Origin: Pseudomonas fluorescens NCIMB 11764
Lineage (GTDB): Bacteria; Pseudomonadota; Gammaproteobacteria; Pseudomonadales; Pseudomonadaceae
Length of the DNA stretch: 64,000 bases
Assembly (NCBI RefSeq): GCF_000293885.2
Contig: NZ_CP010945.1
Location: 3,864,001 to 3,928,000, forward strand
Direction: 5' to 3'
The position numbers and the translations under genes are program-made. The notes beneath the pieces are model-generated. The model was not told where the DNA came from. It was given only the letters and a program-made list of their open reading frames with translations, and did not search any database. Shown piece after piece: positions 9,121 through 18,937 of this stretch. Positions within the stretch are counted from its first letter, which is position 1. Each line of letters starts with the position of its first letter.

Positions 9121-10233
9121 ATGCAACGCATCGACCATCCACTGCCCTGGAGCCACCTGGGCACCGAACGCTCCCTCAGCGTGTTTCGTTATGGCGCCGG
9201 CACCCGCAAGGTTTACATCCAGGCCAGCTTGCACGCGGATGAATTGCCAGGGATGCGCACGGCCTGGGAACTGAAGAAACGCCTGGCAGAACTGGAAACC
9301 CAGGGCCAGTTGCAAGGCGTGATCGAACTGGTGCCGGTGGCCAATCCCATCGGTCTGGACCAGCACCTGCAAGGCAGCCACATGGGCCGTTTCGAACTTG
9401 GCAGCGGCAAGAATTTCAACCGCTCGTTCGTCGAGTTGAGCGCGCCAGTGGGCGAATTGATCGGCGACCGGTTGGGTGCCGATGCAAGCGCCAATATCGC
9501 GTTGATTCGTCAGACCATGGGCCAGGTGCTCGACGATTTGCCTGCACCCAAGTCGCAACTGGAAGCCATGCACCGTTTGCTGTTGCGCCACGCCTGCGAC
9601 GCCGACATCACCCTCGACCTGCATTGCGATTTCGAAGCGGCCATTCATATTTATGCACTGCCGCAACACTGGCCGCAGTGGCAGCCACTGGCGGCTCGCT
9701 TGAAGGCGGGCGTGGCGCTGCTGTGTGAAGATTCTGGCGGCAGTTCATTCGACGAATCCTGCTCCTCGCCGTGGTTGCGACTGGCCAGGGCGTTTCCCGA
9801 GGCGGCGATTCCGCCGGCCAACCTGGCGACAACGCTGGAGCTGGGCAGCATGGGCGATACCCGCGTCGATCAGGCCCAAGCCAATTGCGAGGCTATTCTC
9901 GGGTTCCTCGCCGAACAGGGTTTCATCAAAGGCACCTGGCCAGCGGCACCGAGTGAATGTTGTGAAGGCATGCCGTTCGAAGGCACGGAGTATCTGTTTG
10001 CGCCCCATCATGGCGTGGTCAGTTTCCTGCGCGATGCGGGTGAATGGGTGGAGCAGGGGGATGCGTTGTTTGAAGTGGTTGATCCGTTGAACGACCGGGT
10101 TACTACGGTGCGCGCCGGGACCAGCGGGGTGTTGTTTGCGATTGATCGTGGGCGCTATACGCAACCCGGGACGTGGCAGGCGAAGGTGGCGGGGCGTGAG
10201 CCGATTCGGGCCGGGAAGTTGATCAACGACTGA
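9121..10233 (+). CDS. Succinylglutamate desuccinylase/aspartoacylase family metalloenzyme
   Basis: The 370-residue protein belongs to the AstE/AspA branch of the M14 zinc peptidase fold. Zinc ligands are visible as H38 and E41 in LHADE and H168 in DLHCDFEA. The C-terminal FAPHHGVVSFLRDAGEWV and AIDRGRYTQPGTW form the beta-barrel tail common in DUF-type AstE relatives. It should remove an acyl group from an amino acid, but whether the substrate is N-succinylglutamate is not clear; it is longer and more divergent than classical AstE. AGGAG precedes the ATG at 9121. A longer upstream frame runs into the REP and was rejected. Confidence 0.83.
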   Translation: MQRIDHPLPWSHLGTERSLSVFRYGAGTRKVYIQASLHADELPGMRTAWELKKRLAELETQGQLQGVIELVPVANPIGLDQHLQGSHMGRFELGSGKNFNRSFVELSAPVGELIGDRLGADASANIALIRQTMGQVLDDLPAPKSQLEAMHRLLLRHACDADITLDLHCDFEAAIHIYALPQHWPQWQPLAARLKAGVALLCEDSGGSSFDESCSSPWLRLARAFPEAAIPPANLATTLELGSMGDTRVDQAQANCEAILGFLAEQGFIKGTWPAAPSECCEGMPFEGTEYLFAPHHGVVSFLRDAGEWVEQGDALFEVVDPLNDRVTTVRAGTSGVLFAIDRGRYTQPGTWQAKVAGREPIRAGKLIND

Positions 10234-10260
10234 CCGCAAGTTTTTTAGTGCTCTATCGAG

Positions 10261-10329
10261 CCTCTTCGCGAGCAAGCCCCCACATTTGAAACGCCTTCCC
10301 CTGTGGGAGCGGGCTTGCTCGCGAAGAGG
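10261..10329. repeat. Inverted REP pair (GCGGGCTTGCTCGCGAAGAGG type)
   Basis: CCTCTTCGCGAGCAAGCCC on the left is mirrored by GGGCTTGCTCGCGAAGAGG on the right, with a short spacer containing CTGTGGGAGC. It lies directly behind the AstE-like gene and could act as its terminator. Confidence 0.88.
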
Positions 10330-10412
10330 CCATGCGGGGCAGCGAAAATCCCTCGACCGGCTTCACAATGTTAGGCTCTGCCCCGAATCCTGCGCTTTGT
10401 GAAGGAAGGTTT

Positions 10413-11129
10413 ATGTTGAAGGTTCTCGCTCTGCTGACACTCCTGGCGTCCGCCGCCGTCCACGCTCAAACCCCGCTGCACACTGATCTGCCGCTCAAGT
10501 ACCTGGCGCAAGCCAACCCCGAATCGGTCAATCAGCCTCTGGTTATTTTTCTCCACGGCTACGGCAGTAACGAACAGGACCTGTTCGGCATCAAGGATGA
10601 ATTGCCTGCCCAATACAACTTCCTGTCGGTGCGGGCTCCGATGGTGATGGAAGAGGGCAGTTATCAATGGTTTCGCAAGAAAGGCGAAGGTGCCTACAAC
10701 GGCGAGACGGATGATCTGAAGGCCAGCGGCCAGGTGTTGCTGGATTTCATCTCACAGGCTGCGAAGAAATATCACACAGAACCGAACAAGGTTTTCCTGG
10801 TGGGCTTCAGTCAGGGCGCGATCATGTCCTACGAGGTCGCGCTACGTCATCCCGAGGCGGTGGGCGGGATTGCCGCGTTGAGCGGGCGGATTCTGCCGGT
10901 GCTCAAGTCCGCGCTCAAACCGGATGAAAAACGCCAGAAACTGGCGATTTTCATCGGGCATGGCACGGCGGACAAACGCCTTCCCTTCAACGACGGCACT
11001 GAAGCGGACAGCCTGTTGCAGAGCCTGTCACTCAAACCCGAGTTCCATGCCTACCCGGGTGTCGGGCACAGCATCAGTGCCACCGAGATGCAGGACTTGA
11101 GCGCCTGGTTGCAGCGGCTCAACCCTTGA
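10413..11129 (+). CDS. Secreted carboxylesterase/phospholipase-like alpha/beta hydrolase
   Basis: This 238-residue precursor has a signal peptide (MLKVLALLTLLASAAVHA) and the carboxylesterase/phospholipase (Abhydrolase_2) fold. The oxyanion region is FLHGYGSNEQD, the nucleophile elbow is G131-F-S133-Q-G, and D187 (HGTADKRLP) and H219 (GVGHSIS) complete the triad. It probably cleaves short-chain esters or lysophospholipids in the periplasm or outside. The ATG at 10413 has AAGGAAGG just upstream. The cytoplasmic members of the family lack a signal peptide, so export sets this one apart. Confidence 0.88.
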   Translation: MLKVLALLTLLASAAVHAQTPLHTDLPLKYLAQANPESVNQPLVIFLHGYGSNEQDLFGIKDELPAQYNFLSVRAPMVMEEGSYQWFRKKGEGAYNGETDDLKASGQVLLDFISQAAKKYHTEPNKVFLVGFSQGAIMSYEVALRHPEAVGGIAALSGRILPVLKSALKPDEKRQKLAIFIGHGTADKRLPFNDGTEADSLLQSLSLKPEFHAYPGVGHSISATEMQDLSAWLQRLNP

Positions 11130-11132
11130 GCC

Positions 11133-11702
11133 TTACTTGCCGCTGACGATCTGTTTGACCAGCGCTTCGTGGCCGGCATTGTCGCTGAGGCGGGAAATCA
11201 CCTGAACCAGCGCCATGCGCGTGCCCGAGGCAGCCATCAGCGTGGTATCGAGGGTTTTGCCGCCGCCCTGGGTGGCGATGCTGTCGATCTGTCGCAGCCC
11301 CAGGCCGGTGCCTTTCTGAGTGATGCTTTTTTCGCTGAGCTTGGTGAAATCCGGCAGTGCCTTGGCTTGCTCGGTGGCGAAGTCGGACGCCGTGGCGTCG
11401 AGGAACTCACCGTCGTTGTCCTTGGCATTGACGCCACCGGGGATGGTGTTTTCAGCAGCGATCACCACGGTTTTCGTGGTTTCGTTGGTGTACATGGTGC
11501 CACTCGCGCCGGTCGAGCTCGGTGGCAGAGGGTTGGCAATGAAGCCCTTGGGCAGGGTGAAGATGAATTTATTGCCCAGCATCGAGACTTTCTGCGTCGA
11601 CGCCGCCTCTTTGGCCACGACCTTGGCAGCCTGCGCGTTCAAAGCCCCCAGGCTGGCAACCGCCAGCAGCAGGACAACGGCTTTTTTACTCAACAGTGAC
11701 AT
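11133..11702 (-). CDS. Exported protein of unknown function
   Basis: The 189-residue product has a typical signal peptide (MSLLSKKAVVLLLAVASLGA, cleaved near residue 25 after LNAQA). The mature part contains FTLPKGFIANPLPPS, a serine/threonine-rich segment and TLMAASGTRMALVQVISR. There are no cysteines and no catalytic motif was recognised. The overall look is of a small periplasmic protein conserved among pseudomonads. It converges on the esterase gene with only 3 bases between stops. Confidence 0.7.
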   Translation of the reverse strand: MSLLSKKAVVLLLAVASLGALNAQAAKVVAKEAASTQKVSMLGNKFIFTLPKGFIANPLPPSSTGASGTMYTNETTKTVVIAAENTIPGGVNAKDNDGEFLDATASDFATEQAKALPDFTKLSEKSITQKGTGLGLRQIDSIATQGGGKTLDTTLMAASGTRMALVQVISRLSDNAGHEALVKQIVSGK

Positions 11703-11868
11703 TCAAAATCTCCAGGGTGGTCTCGCGGTGGGGGGCGATCATCCCATGGAGGTCGTGACGCATTCCAGCGTGGGCTAACGGACGGTCGGGTAAACCGCTT
11801 TTGAATGTAGCCAGTGTCGCCGTGGTGAGAGCCGAGCCCTCACCACGGGAACGAGTATCGCAAACGGC

Positions 11869-12543
11869 TTACTGCGCCTGATTCTGCGGAAATAGATTGC
11901 GGCGGGTTTCTTCGTCGAACTCGGCCTTCAACACCAGTTTCTCTTTAAGACCCTGGGCACGCTGCGCTGCCGGGCGGGCGCTGATTTCATCGAACAGACG
12001 CTTGACGTTCGGGTACGCCGCCAGGCCATTCTCGCCGAGGATGTACGGCGCATAACCGGCCCAGCCCCAGAGCGCCATGTCGGCGATGCTGTAGGTGTCG
12101 CCCGCCAGATAGGGATGATCGGCCAGGCGCTGGTCGAGCACGCGGTAATGGCGTTCGACTTCCTTGAGATAGCGGTTTTTCGCGTAAGCCAGGTCTTCCG
12201 GTGCGTGATGCAGGAAATGCACAGCCTGGCCGGAGAACGGCGACAGGCCGGTGGCGATGAACATCAGCCACGACAGCAGTTCGGCTTGCCCGGTGATCGA
12301 GGTCGGCAGGAAGCGTTGATGTTTTTGCGCGAGGTGCAGCAGGATTGCCTGGGAGTCGAAGACGGTAGCGTCGCCATCGACCAAGGCTGGCACCTTGGCG
12401 TTTGGGTTGATCGCCAGGAACGCTGGCTGATGTTGCTCGCCCTTGAAGGTGTCGACGCCGATCAATTCGTACGGCGTTTGCAGCTCTTCGAGCAGCAGGG
12501 CAACTTTCATCGGGTTGGGCGAAGGGTGGAAAAAGAACTTCAT
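11869..12543 (-). CDS. Glutathione S-transferase family protein
   Basis: The 224-residue protein has an N-terminal thioredoxin-like GST domain. NPNAKVPALVDG and VFDSQAILLHLAQKH carry the cis-proline and the Glu/Asp-Ser that bind the gamma-glutamyl group; here the pair is D-S in FDSQAI. An all-helical C-terminal domain follows, with YLAGDTYSIADMALWGWAGY, the helix-capping motif of GSTs. It resembles the Ure2p-like/YghU-type cytosolic GSTs. Substrate unknown. It stands alone between two unrelated genes. Confidence 0.88.
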   Translation of the reverse strand: MKFFFHPSPNPMKVALLLEELQTPYELIGVDTFKGEQHQPAFLAINPNAKVPALVDGDATVFDSQAILLHLAQKHQRFLPTSITGQAELLSWLMFIATGLSPFSGQAVHFLHHAPEDLAYAKNRYLKEVERHYRVLDQRLADHPYLAGDTYSIADMALWGWAGYAPYILGENGLAAYPNVKRLFDEISARPAAQRAQGLKEKLVLKAEFDEETRRNLFPQNQAQ

Positions 12544-12627
12544 GGTGTAGGCCTCAGTCAGTGATGGGTAAGTAACTGAGGCTGATGGTGGGCGAAACCC
12601 GTTCGATTGACGTACCAGGTTGTCGTT

Positions 12628-13458
12628 CTATTCGTTCGAAATAGTTGAACGAGTTGTCGGTGTATTCGCGGGTTTGGCCAACAGGCGTTTGGTGACGCCG
12701 AGCATGGCCACGGAGACCGCTACACCGACGCCGAACCCGCTCAGGCCCATGACGGGCAACGTCAGTGCTAGGACGAGGCAGAACGCTGCGAATGAATACA
12801 TGCCCGTCGCTGTGGCTCGCAACAAGGCCGCAGTAAAGGCTGGCCCGCGGGTTTGCTGGGAAAACACTGCCATCACGCTGCCCAATACCGGGAACACCGC
12901 GAGCAGGCCGCTCCAGCGTTCGCCGACGGTGCTCGCCAGTAAGGTCACGGCGAGGGTGAGCAGGGCGCCAGCGATCATGCGCAGCAACAATTTATCGGAC
13001 TTGGGTGCGGAGCCTGAAACGATGGGCTGTACGGTCGGGAACAGATACGGCGCCGCCAGCAGCGCAGTCGCGGCGGCGATGACGGAGAACGTCAGGGACG
13101 GCGGGATCACCGATAGCACAACGGCTGCCGTCGCCCAGACCAGCAGCGAAACGGTCAGTGCCCATGGCCATCCAGTCCGTTGTGCGACCTGGGCGTAGGT
13201 GACGCAGAAGGCGATCATCGCAAACATCGCGGATAACGCGGCGCTGGCCGATTGCGCGGCAAACACTTCGCCTTGCTCGATGGCGAGGAAAAACAGAATC
13301 GGCCCGACCACCACAGGCAACCCCGACAGCCAACCGGCGACGCTCGGACCCCAGCGTTTGCCCGCGAGGGAGATCAGCAAGAGAAACCCGGGAATGACCA
13401 GCAGTTTGAGCAGCAGCACGCTTGCGCCTCCGACCTGTGTGAGGGGCAACGTTAGCAT
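12628..13458 (-). CDS. Inner-membrane protein of unknown function, about 8 transmembrane helices
   Basis: The 276-residue protein is almost wholly hydrophobic, with about eight predicted helices. Short polar loops occur at GKRWGPSVAGW, RTGWPW, SAPKSDKLL and SQQTRGP. The repeated GW...GLPVV and LLAVFPVLGSVMAVFSQ segments in the two halves suggest internal duplication. No transporter family was recognised with certainty. It is divergent from mntH, with the start codon 149 bases from that of mntH, so the two share a promoter region and perhaps regulation by metal. Confidence 0.65.
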   Translation of the reverse strand: MLTLPLTQVGGASVLLLKLLVIPGFLLLISLAGKRWGPSVAGWLSGLPVVVGPILFFLAIEQGEVFAAQSASAALSAMFAMIAFCVTYAQVAQRTGWPWALTVSLLVWATAAVVLSVIPPSLTFSVIAAATALLAAPYLFPTVQPIVSGSAPKSDKLLLRMIAGALLTLAVTLLASTVGERWSGLLAVFPVLGSVMAVFSQQTRGPAFTAALLRATATGMYSFAAFCLVLALTLPVMGLSGFGVGVAVSVAMLGVTKRLLAKPANTPTTRSTISNE

Positions 13459-13607
13459 TGTGGGTGGCGGATTGCTCTATGGATATCGATGTTTTGTATA
13501 CAAAGCGTCAGGTTTCAAAAGATCACCTTCCCTACGGGTTTTGCCTGTACATCAGTTCGAGTGAAACGTCTAAGCTGCCCCTCCCGTCTGTTTTCTGGAA
13601 TAAGTGC

Positions 13608-14927
13608 GTGAAATTCAGTTTGCCCAAAGTCGCCACTGCGCCATTTTGCCCGCCGGAAGTGGCGGGCAGCGTTGCCGTTGACCCTCGCGCGTCATTCTTC
13701 AAGCGTGTCCTGCGTTTCGCCGGTCCGGGTTTGCTGGTGTCCATCGGCTACATGGACCCGGGTAACTGGGCCACCGCCATCGAGGCCGGTTCGCGGTTTG
13801 GCTACAGCCTGTTGTTCGTGGTGCTGCTGGCCAGTCTGGCGGGCATGGTGGTGCAGTGTTTGTGCTCGCGCCTGGGCATTGCCACCGGGCGGGACCTGGC
13901 GCAGTTGTCCCGCGAACGCTACAGCACGCGCACCGCGCGCACCCAATGGTTACTGGCGGAAATCTCGATCATCGCCACCGACCTTGCCGAAGTACTCGGC
14001 TGTGCGTTGGCATTCCATCTGTTGCTGGGTTGCTCGCTGACCTTCGGCATCGCCCTCACGGCGTTCGACACGCTGTTGGTGCTGGCCCTGCAGAATCGGG
14101 GCTTCCGCCGCCTGGAAGCGATCATGCTGGTGCTGGTGAGCACCATCGGTGTGTGTTTCTTCGTTGAGTTGCTGTTGATCAAGCCTTACTGGCCAGACGT
14201 CGCACGGGGATTCACGCCGTCGTTGTCCGCCATCGGCGATGCTGCGCCGCTGTACCTGGCCATCGGGATTCTCGGGGCCACGGTGATGCCGCATAACCTG
14301 TACCTGCACACCTCGATCGTACAGACCCGGATGATCGGCAAGGACCTGGCCAGCAAGCAGGACGCCGTGAAGCTGGCGCGTATCGACACCATCGGCTCCC
14401 TGGCACTGGCGTTGCTGGTCAATGCCGCGATCCTGATTCTCGCGGCGGCGGCATTCCACAAGACCGGGCACACCGACGTGGTGGACATCCAGGACGCCTA
14501 TCACCTGCTTGATCCACTGGTGGGCGGGGCGTTGGCCAGCGTGTTGTTTGGCGTTGCGTTGCTGGCGTCCGGTCAGAGTTCGACGTTCACCGGCACCATC
14601 GCGGGGCAGGTGATCATGGAGGGTTACCTGAACCTGCGGATTCCCTGCTGGCAACGGCGGTTGATTACACGAGGGCTGGCGCTGATCCCGGCGTTTATCG
14701 GCGTGTGGCTGATGGGGGACGATGCGATTGGCAAGCTGCTGGTGCTGAGTCAGGTGGTGTTGAGTCTGCAGCTGCCGTTTGCGCTTTATCCGCTGATCCG
14801 GATGACCAACGACCAGAAATTGATGGGGCCGTTTGTGAACCGGCTGCCGACGCGGGTGTTGGCGTGGGGATTGTTTGTGGTGATCAGTGGGGCGAATAGC
14901 TGGTTGATTCTGCAGTTTTTGGCGTGA
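13608..14927 (+). CDS. mntH: Mn2+/Fe2+ symporter of the NRAMP family
   Basis: This 439-residue NRAMP transporter has 11 membrane helices. The metal-binding motifs are present: DPGN in helix 1 (YMDPGNWATA) and MPH in helix 6 (GATVMPHNLYLHT). It should import manganese, and less well iron, driven by protons. The GTG at 13608 gives the N-terminus MKFSLPKVATAPF and was preferred over a frame extending 50 codons further up, which has no family character. In the upstream region (13459-13607) a TTTTGTATACAAAG palindrome at about 13490-13503 might be an operator; this was not tested. Confidence 0.9.
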   Translation: MKFSLPKVATAPFCPPEVAGSVAVDPRASFFKRVLRFAGPGLLVSIGYMDPGNWATAIEAGSRFGYSLLFVVLLASLAGMVVQCLCSRLGIATGRDLAQLSRERYSTRTARTQWLLAEISIIATDLAEVLGCALAFHLLLGCSLTFGIALTAFDTLLVLALQNRGFRRLEAIMLVLVSTIGVCFFVELLLIKPYWPDVARGFTPSLSAIGDAAPLYLAIGILGATVMPHNLYLHTSIVQTRMIGKDLASKQDAVKLARIDTIGSLALALLVNAAILILAAAAFHKTGHTDVVDIQDAYHLLDPLVGGALASVLFGVALLASGQSSTFTGTIAGQVIMEGYLNLRIPCWQRRLITRGLALIPAFIGVWLMGDDAIGKLLVLSQVVLSLQLPFALYPLIRMTNDQKLMGPFVNRLPTRVLAWGLFVVISGANSWLILQFLA

Positions 14928-14994
14928 CTGTCAGGGCTTCATCGCAGTCTTCCTCAGGCAAAAGGACCCCGGTGCATCTGATGTCTGCCAGCCC

Positions 14995-15111
14995 TTTGTG
15001 GCGAGGGAGCTTGCTCCCGCCGGGTTGCGAAGCAGCCCTGAAATCTCGGCAACTGTCGAAGATTTTGGGAGCGCTGCGCACTCCAGCGGGAGCAAGCCCC
15101 CTCGCCACAAA
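14995..15111. repeat. Paired inverted REP element (TGTGGCGAGGGAGC family)
   Basis: TTTGTGGCGAGGGAGCTTGC at the left end is mirrored by GGGAGCAAGCCCCCTCGCCACAAA at the right end. It is the same family as the element at 7118-7250. It lies between the convergent mntH and thiolase genes. Confidence 0.88.
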
Positions 15112-15191
15112 AGCTAGCCCTGCAGAAACACCGGGGGTGTTGCCGGACGGCAGCGGATCTTCGTGGGTCCTCGCGCCGTCCGTTGAACGCG

Positions 15192-16373
15192 TTACGCTCG
15201 TTCGAGTGCCAGCGCCACGCCCTGACCGCCACCGATGCACAGGGTGGCAAGGCCTTTCTTGGCGTCACGCTTGATCATTTCGTGCAGCAGGGTCACCAGC
15301 ACGCGGCAACCTGACGCACCAATCGGGTGGCCCAGCGCAATGGCACCGCCGTTGACGTTGACCTTGTTCAAGTCCCATTCCAGGTCCTTGGCCACCGCCA
15401 GGGATTGCGCGGCGAAGGCTTCGTTGGCTTCAACCAGCTCAAGCTGGTCGATGGTCCAGCCGGCCTTGTCCAGGCAACGGCGAGTCGCCGACACCGGACC
15501 GATGCCCATGATCGCCGGGTCCACGCCCGCGTTGGCGTAAGCGGCGATTTTTGCCAGCACCGGCAAACCCAGGGCCTTGGCTTTTTCCGCGCTCATCAGG
15601 ATCACGGCGGCGGCGCCATCGTTCAGGGACGAAGCGTTACCGGCGGTCACCGAACCGTCCTTCTTGAAGGCAGCTTTCAGTTTGCCCAGGGATTCGGCGG
15701 TGGTGCCGGCCCGTGGCTGCTCGTCGGTGGCGAAGGACAGTGGGTCGCCCTTGCGCTGCGGAATCAGGATCGGCGTGATCTCATCGGCAAAACGCCCGGC
15801 TTCGATAGCAGCCACGGCTTTCTGTTGCGAGGCCGCCGCGAAGGCGTCCTGTTGTTCGCGGGTCAGGTTGTACTTGTCTGCCAGGTTCTCGGCGGTGATG
15901 CCCATGTGGTAATCGTTGAACGCATCCCACAGGCCGTCGCTGATCATGGTGTCGACGATTTGCGCGTGACCCATGCGCAGGCCGGTGCGCGCCCCGGGCA
16001 TGACGTAGTTGGACAGGCTCATGTTTTCCTGACCGCCCGCAATGATCACCTCGGCGTCGCCGCAGCGAATCGCCTGGGCGCCCAGGTGCAGTGCCTTGAG
16101 ACCCGAGCCGCAGACCTTGTTCAGGGTCATCGCCGGTACAGCGAACGGCAGGCCGGCCTTGATCGACGCCTGGCGCGCAGGGTTTTGCCCGGCGCCGGCG
16201 GTCAGCACCTGGCCCATGATCACTTCATCGACTTCAGCAGGGTCCAGACCGGTTTGCGCCAGCAACTGACGGATCACCGCGGCGCCGAGGTCAACGGCGG
16301 ACACATTGGCCAGCGAACCCTGGAAACTGCCGATGGCGGTTCGGGTGGCGGCAACAATGACGACTTCTTGCAT
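15192..16373 (-). CDS. atoB: Acetyl-CoA C-acetyltransferase (thiolase II)
   Basis: This 393-residue thiolase has all three catalytic residues: C88 ([12 protein letters not shown]), H349 (LGHPIGASG) and C379 (LCIGGGQG). It splits or forms acetoacetyl-CoA in the cytoplasm. It follows the two CoA-transferase genes on the same strand, so the three make acetoacetate usable as acetyl-CoA. The ATG at 16373 was chosen because GAGGAA lies just upstream; an upstream ATG at 16388 would overlap the preceding gene. It could equally serve poly-hydroxybutyrate synthesis, but no pha genes are here. Confidence 0.93.
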   Translation of the reverse strand: MQEVVIVAATRTAIGSFQGSLANVSAVDLGAAVIRQLLAQTGLDPAEVDEVIMGQVLTAGAGQNPARQASIKAGLPFAVPAMTLNKVCGSGLKALHLGAQAIRCGDAEVIIAGGQENMSLSNYVMPGARTGLRMGHAQIVDTMISDGLWDAFNDYHMGITAENLADKYNLTREQQDAFAAASQQKAVAAIEAGRFADEITPILIPQRKGDPLSFATDEQPRAGTTAESLGKLKAAFKKDGSVTAGNASSLNDGAAAVILMSAEKAKALGLPVLAKIAAYANAGVDPAIMGIGPVSATRRCLDKAGWTIDQLELVEANEAFAAQSLAVAKDLEWDLNKVNVNGGAIALGHPIGASGCRVLVTLLHEMIKRDAKKGLATLCIGGGQGVALALERA

Positions 16374-16384
16374 GGAATGATTCC

Positions 16385-17050
16385 TCACTGGTCAGCGAAC
16401 TGCATTTCCGGAACGTGATCAGGCACGATCAGTTTACCGGCGGTCTTGGCGACGATTTCCTCGACGCTTACACCCGGCGCCCGTTCCTTGAGAATGAACG
16501 CGCCGTTTTCGATTTCAAGATACGCCAGGTCGGTCAGGACGCGCTTGATGCAACCGGCGCCGGTCAGCGGCAGGCTGCATTGGGACAAGAGCTTGGACTC
16601 ACCGTCCTTGGACGCATGGGTCATGATAACGATGATGTTGTCTGCGCCGGCCACCAGGTCCATGGCGCCGCCCATGCCCTTGACCAGCTTGCCAGGGATC
16701 ATCCACGAGGCGATGTTGCCTTGCACGTCGACTTCAAAGGCGCCCAGCACGGTCAGGTCGACATGACCACCGCGGATCATCGCGAAGGACTCGGCCGAGG
16801 AAAAGATCGACGCACCGATCCGCGCGGTCACGGTTTGTTTGCCGGCGTTGATCATGTCGGCGTCGATGGTTTCTTCAGTGGGGAAGGGACCCATGCCGAG
16901 CAGGCCGTTCTCCGACTGCAGCATGACTTCCATGCCTTCAGGAATGTAGTTGGCGACCAGGGTCGGAATGCCGATGCCCAGGTTCACGTAGAAGCCGTCC
17001 TGCATTTCGCGGGCGACGCGTTGAGCCATTTGTTCGCGGGAAAGTGCCAT
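16385..17050 (-). CDS. scoB: 3-oxoacid CoA-transferase, subunit B
   Basis: This 221-residue beta chain of succinyl-CoA:3-ketoacid (acetoacetate) CoA-transferase contains the active glutamate in [12 protein letters not shown], which forms the CoA thioester. [13 protein letters not shown] is the characteristic N-terminal segment and [16 protein letters not shown] the second. With subunit A it transfers CoA from succinyl-CoA to acetoacetate. AAGGAA precedes the ATG. It is 36 bases behind scoA and 11 bases before the thiolase start, so the three genes form one operon. Confidence 0.94.
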   Translation of the reverse strand: MALSREQMAQRVAREMQDGFYVNLGIGIPTLVANYIPEGMEVMLQSENGLLGMGPFPTEETIDADMINAGKQTVTARIGASIFSSAESFAMIRGGHVDLTVLGAFEVDVQGNIASWMIPGKLVKGMGGAMDLVAGADNIIVIMTHASKDGESKLLSQCSLPLTGAGCIKRVLTDLAYLEIENGAFILKERAPGVSVEEIVAKTAGKLIVPDHVPEMQFADQ

Positions 17051-17086
17051 TGTTGTTATTCCTTCATTCGGTCCGGGGGCAGGGGA

Positions 17087-17785
17087 TCACTTACGCACGG
17101 TGCGCTGTTCGATGCGCTTCTCGAACGTGCCGCAAATGACCCGGTCGACGTAGATGCCAGGGGTGTGGATCTGCGACGGTTCCAGCTCGCCGGGTTCGAC
17201 GATTTCTTCGACTTCGACCACGGTGATCTTGCCGGCGGTGGCCGCCAGCGGGTTAAAGTTCTGGGCGGTGTGGCGATAGATGACGTTGCCGAAATGGTCG
17301 GCTTTCCAGCCTTTGACGATGGCGAAGTCACCGGTGATGGATTCTTCCATCAGGTACTTGCGACCATGGAACTCGCGCACTTCCTTGCCTTCGGCAACAG
17401 GTGTGCCGACACCGGTGGCGGTGAAGAAGGCCGGGATGCCGGCGCCGCCCGCGCGCATTTTTTCGGCGAGGGTGCCTTGGGGGGTCAGGACGACTTCGAT
17501 TTCGCCTTTGAGCAATTGGTCTTCGAACAGTTTGTTCTCACCGACGTAGGAGGCCACTACTTTGCGGATCTGCCGGTCTTCCAGCAGGACACCGAGACCG
17601 AAACCGTCGACGCCGCAGTTGTTGGAGACCACGGTGAGGTCACGGGTGCCTTTGCGCTTGATCTCGGCGATCAGGTTTTCCGGAATGCCGCAGAGGCCAA
17701 AGCCACCCGCGATCACGGTCATGCCGTCTTCAAGACCTGCCAGAGCTTCCTCGTAGGAACTCACGCGCTTGTCGAAACCTGCCAT
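17087..17785 (-). CDS. scoA: 3-oxoacid CoA-transferase, subunit A
   Basis: This 232-residue alpha chain of the acetoacetate CoA-transferase has the conserved [19 protein letters not shown] and [11 protein letters not shown] segments of subunit A, followed by [13 protein letters not shown] and the late block [12 protein letters not shown]. The start at [10 protein letters not shown] has AGAGGTG just upstream; the longer open frame was rejected. It is the first gene of the scoA-scoB-atoB unit and is divergent from a LysR regulator that probably controls it. Confidence 0.94.
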   Translation of the reverse strand: MAGFDKRVSSYEEALAGLEDGMTVIAGGFGLCGIPENLIAEIKRKGTRDLTVVSNNCGVDGFGLGVLLEDRQIRKVVASYVGENKLFEDQLLKGEIEVVLTPQGTLAEKMRAGGAGIPAFFTATGVGTPVAEGKEVREFHGRKYLMEESITGDFAIVKGWKADHFGNVIYRHTAQNFNPLAATAGKITVVEVEEIVEPGELEPSQIHTPGIYVDRVICGTFEKRIEQRTVRK

Positions 17786-17903
17786 ATGCACCTCTTTTAT
17801 TCTTTGTGGGCGGCTGGCTAGCCGTATGGGATGAAGTGTCTCGCTCGATGATTTATTTGTTAAGTTGATTTTTAAGGTTGATTGATAGATAAAACTCACC
17901 AAT

Positions 17904-18000
17904 CCGTAGGAGCTGCCGGAGGCTGCGATCTTTTGATCTTCAGCGATTTCAGCATCGCCCAGTAAAAATCAAAAGATCGCAGCCTTCGGCCGCTCCTACA
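17904..18000. repeat. REP-like hairpin, GTAGGAGCTGCC...GATCTTTTGATC family (copy 1)
   Basis: GTAGGAGCTGCCGGAGGCTG at the left mirrors GCAGCCTTCGGCCGCTCCTAC at the right, with GCGATCTTTTGATC and its mirror inside. The central loop (AGCGATTTCAGCATCGCCC) is nearly identical to that of the copy at 19904-19999. It sits between scoA and the LysR gene, ending 21 bases before the LysR start. Confidence 0.9.
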
Positions 18001-18020
18001 ATACCTCGGAGATACCGCAG

Positions 18021-18923
18021 ATGACCGTTAAGCAGATCCGCGCCTTTCTGGCCGTGGCCCAGAGCCTGAGCTTTGCCGTGGCCTGCGAGCGGTTGCACCT
18101 GTCGCAATCGGCCCTGAGCCTGACCATCAAGGCGCTGGAGGAGGGCCTGGGCGGACGGCTGTTTACGCGTAACACGCGCAATGTGGCGCTGACCGCTGAA
18201 GGTGAGTCGCTGGTGCCGTTGGCCCGTCGATTGATCGCCGACTGGGACAACGCCGAAGATGAGCTGCGCCAGCGTTTTACCCTGCAACGCGGACGGGTGA
18301 CGCTGGCGGCGATGCCGTCGTTTGCCGGCAACCTGTTGCCGCCCATCCTCAAGACGTTTCGTGCGCGCTATCCGAAGGTCAACGTCACGGTGAATGACGT
18401 GATCAACGAACAGGTGCTGGAGATGGTGCGTGATCGGCAGGTCGAGCTGGGTGTGGCATTTGAGCCGACGCAGAGTTCGTCGCTGGCGTTCACGCCGCTG
18501 TACATCGACCGTTTCGTTGCGGTGGTGCCGTTTGATTCCGCGTTTGCTGAACGGGACGATATCGACTGGCAGACGTTGCTTGAACAACCGTTCATTACCT
18601 TGCAGCGACCGTCCACGGTACGGGTGATGCTGGAAGAGCACTTGCAGGCGCGAGGGATGAAGTTGCCGGTGGAGTTCGAAAGCCATCAGTTGGCGACGGT
18701 CGGAAGAATGGTTGCCAGCGGGCTTGGGGTGAGTGCGGTGCCGGCGTTGTGTGCCGGACAGATGCGCGAGTTGGGCGCGCGGTGCATCACGTTGCGCGAC
18801 CCGATCGTGGAAAGGGCGATTGGTGTGCTGACCAAACCGGGGATTGAATTGTCGGCGGCGGCGCAGGCGTTGTTCGATATTTTGAAGGAGGAAAACCTGG
18901 GCCAACGGGTTTCCATGGACTGA
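18021..18923 (+). CDS. LysR-family transcriptional regulator
   Basis: The 300-residue protein has an N-terminal winged helix-turn-helix (VKQIRAFLAVAQSLSFAVAC then LHLSQSALSLTIKALEE) and a periplasmic-binding-protein-like effector domain. It is divergent from scoA-scoB-atoB, the usual arrangement for LysR control of a neighbouring catabolic operon, so acetoacetate or a related ketone body is a reasonable but untested inducer. The REP-like hairpin between the two genes lies within the shared promoter region. Confidence 0.92.
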   Translation: MTVKQIRAFLAVAQSLSFAVACERLHLSQSALSLTIKALEEGLGGRLFTRNTRNVALTAEGESLVPLARRLIADWDNAEDELRQRFTLQRGRVTLAAMPSFAGNLLPPILKTFRARYPKVNVTVNDVINEQVLEMVRDRQVELGVAFEPTQSSSLAFTPLYIDRFVAVVPFDSAFAERDDIDWQTLLEQPFITLQRPSTVRVMLEEHLQARGMKLPVEFESHQLATVGRMVASGLGVSAVPALCAGQMRELGARCITLRDPIVERAIGVLTKPGIELSAAAQALFDILKEENLGQRVSMD

Positions 18924-18937
18924 TCACCGTCCACCTG

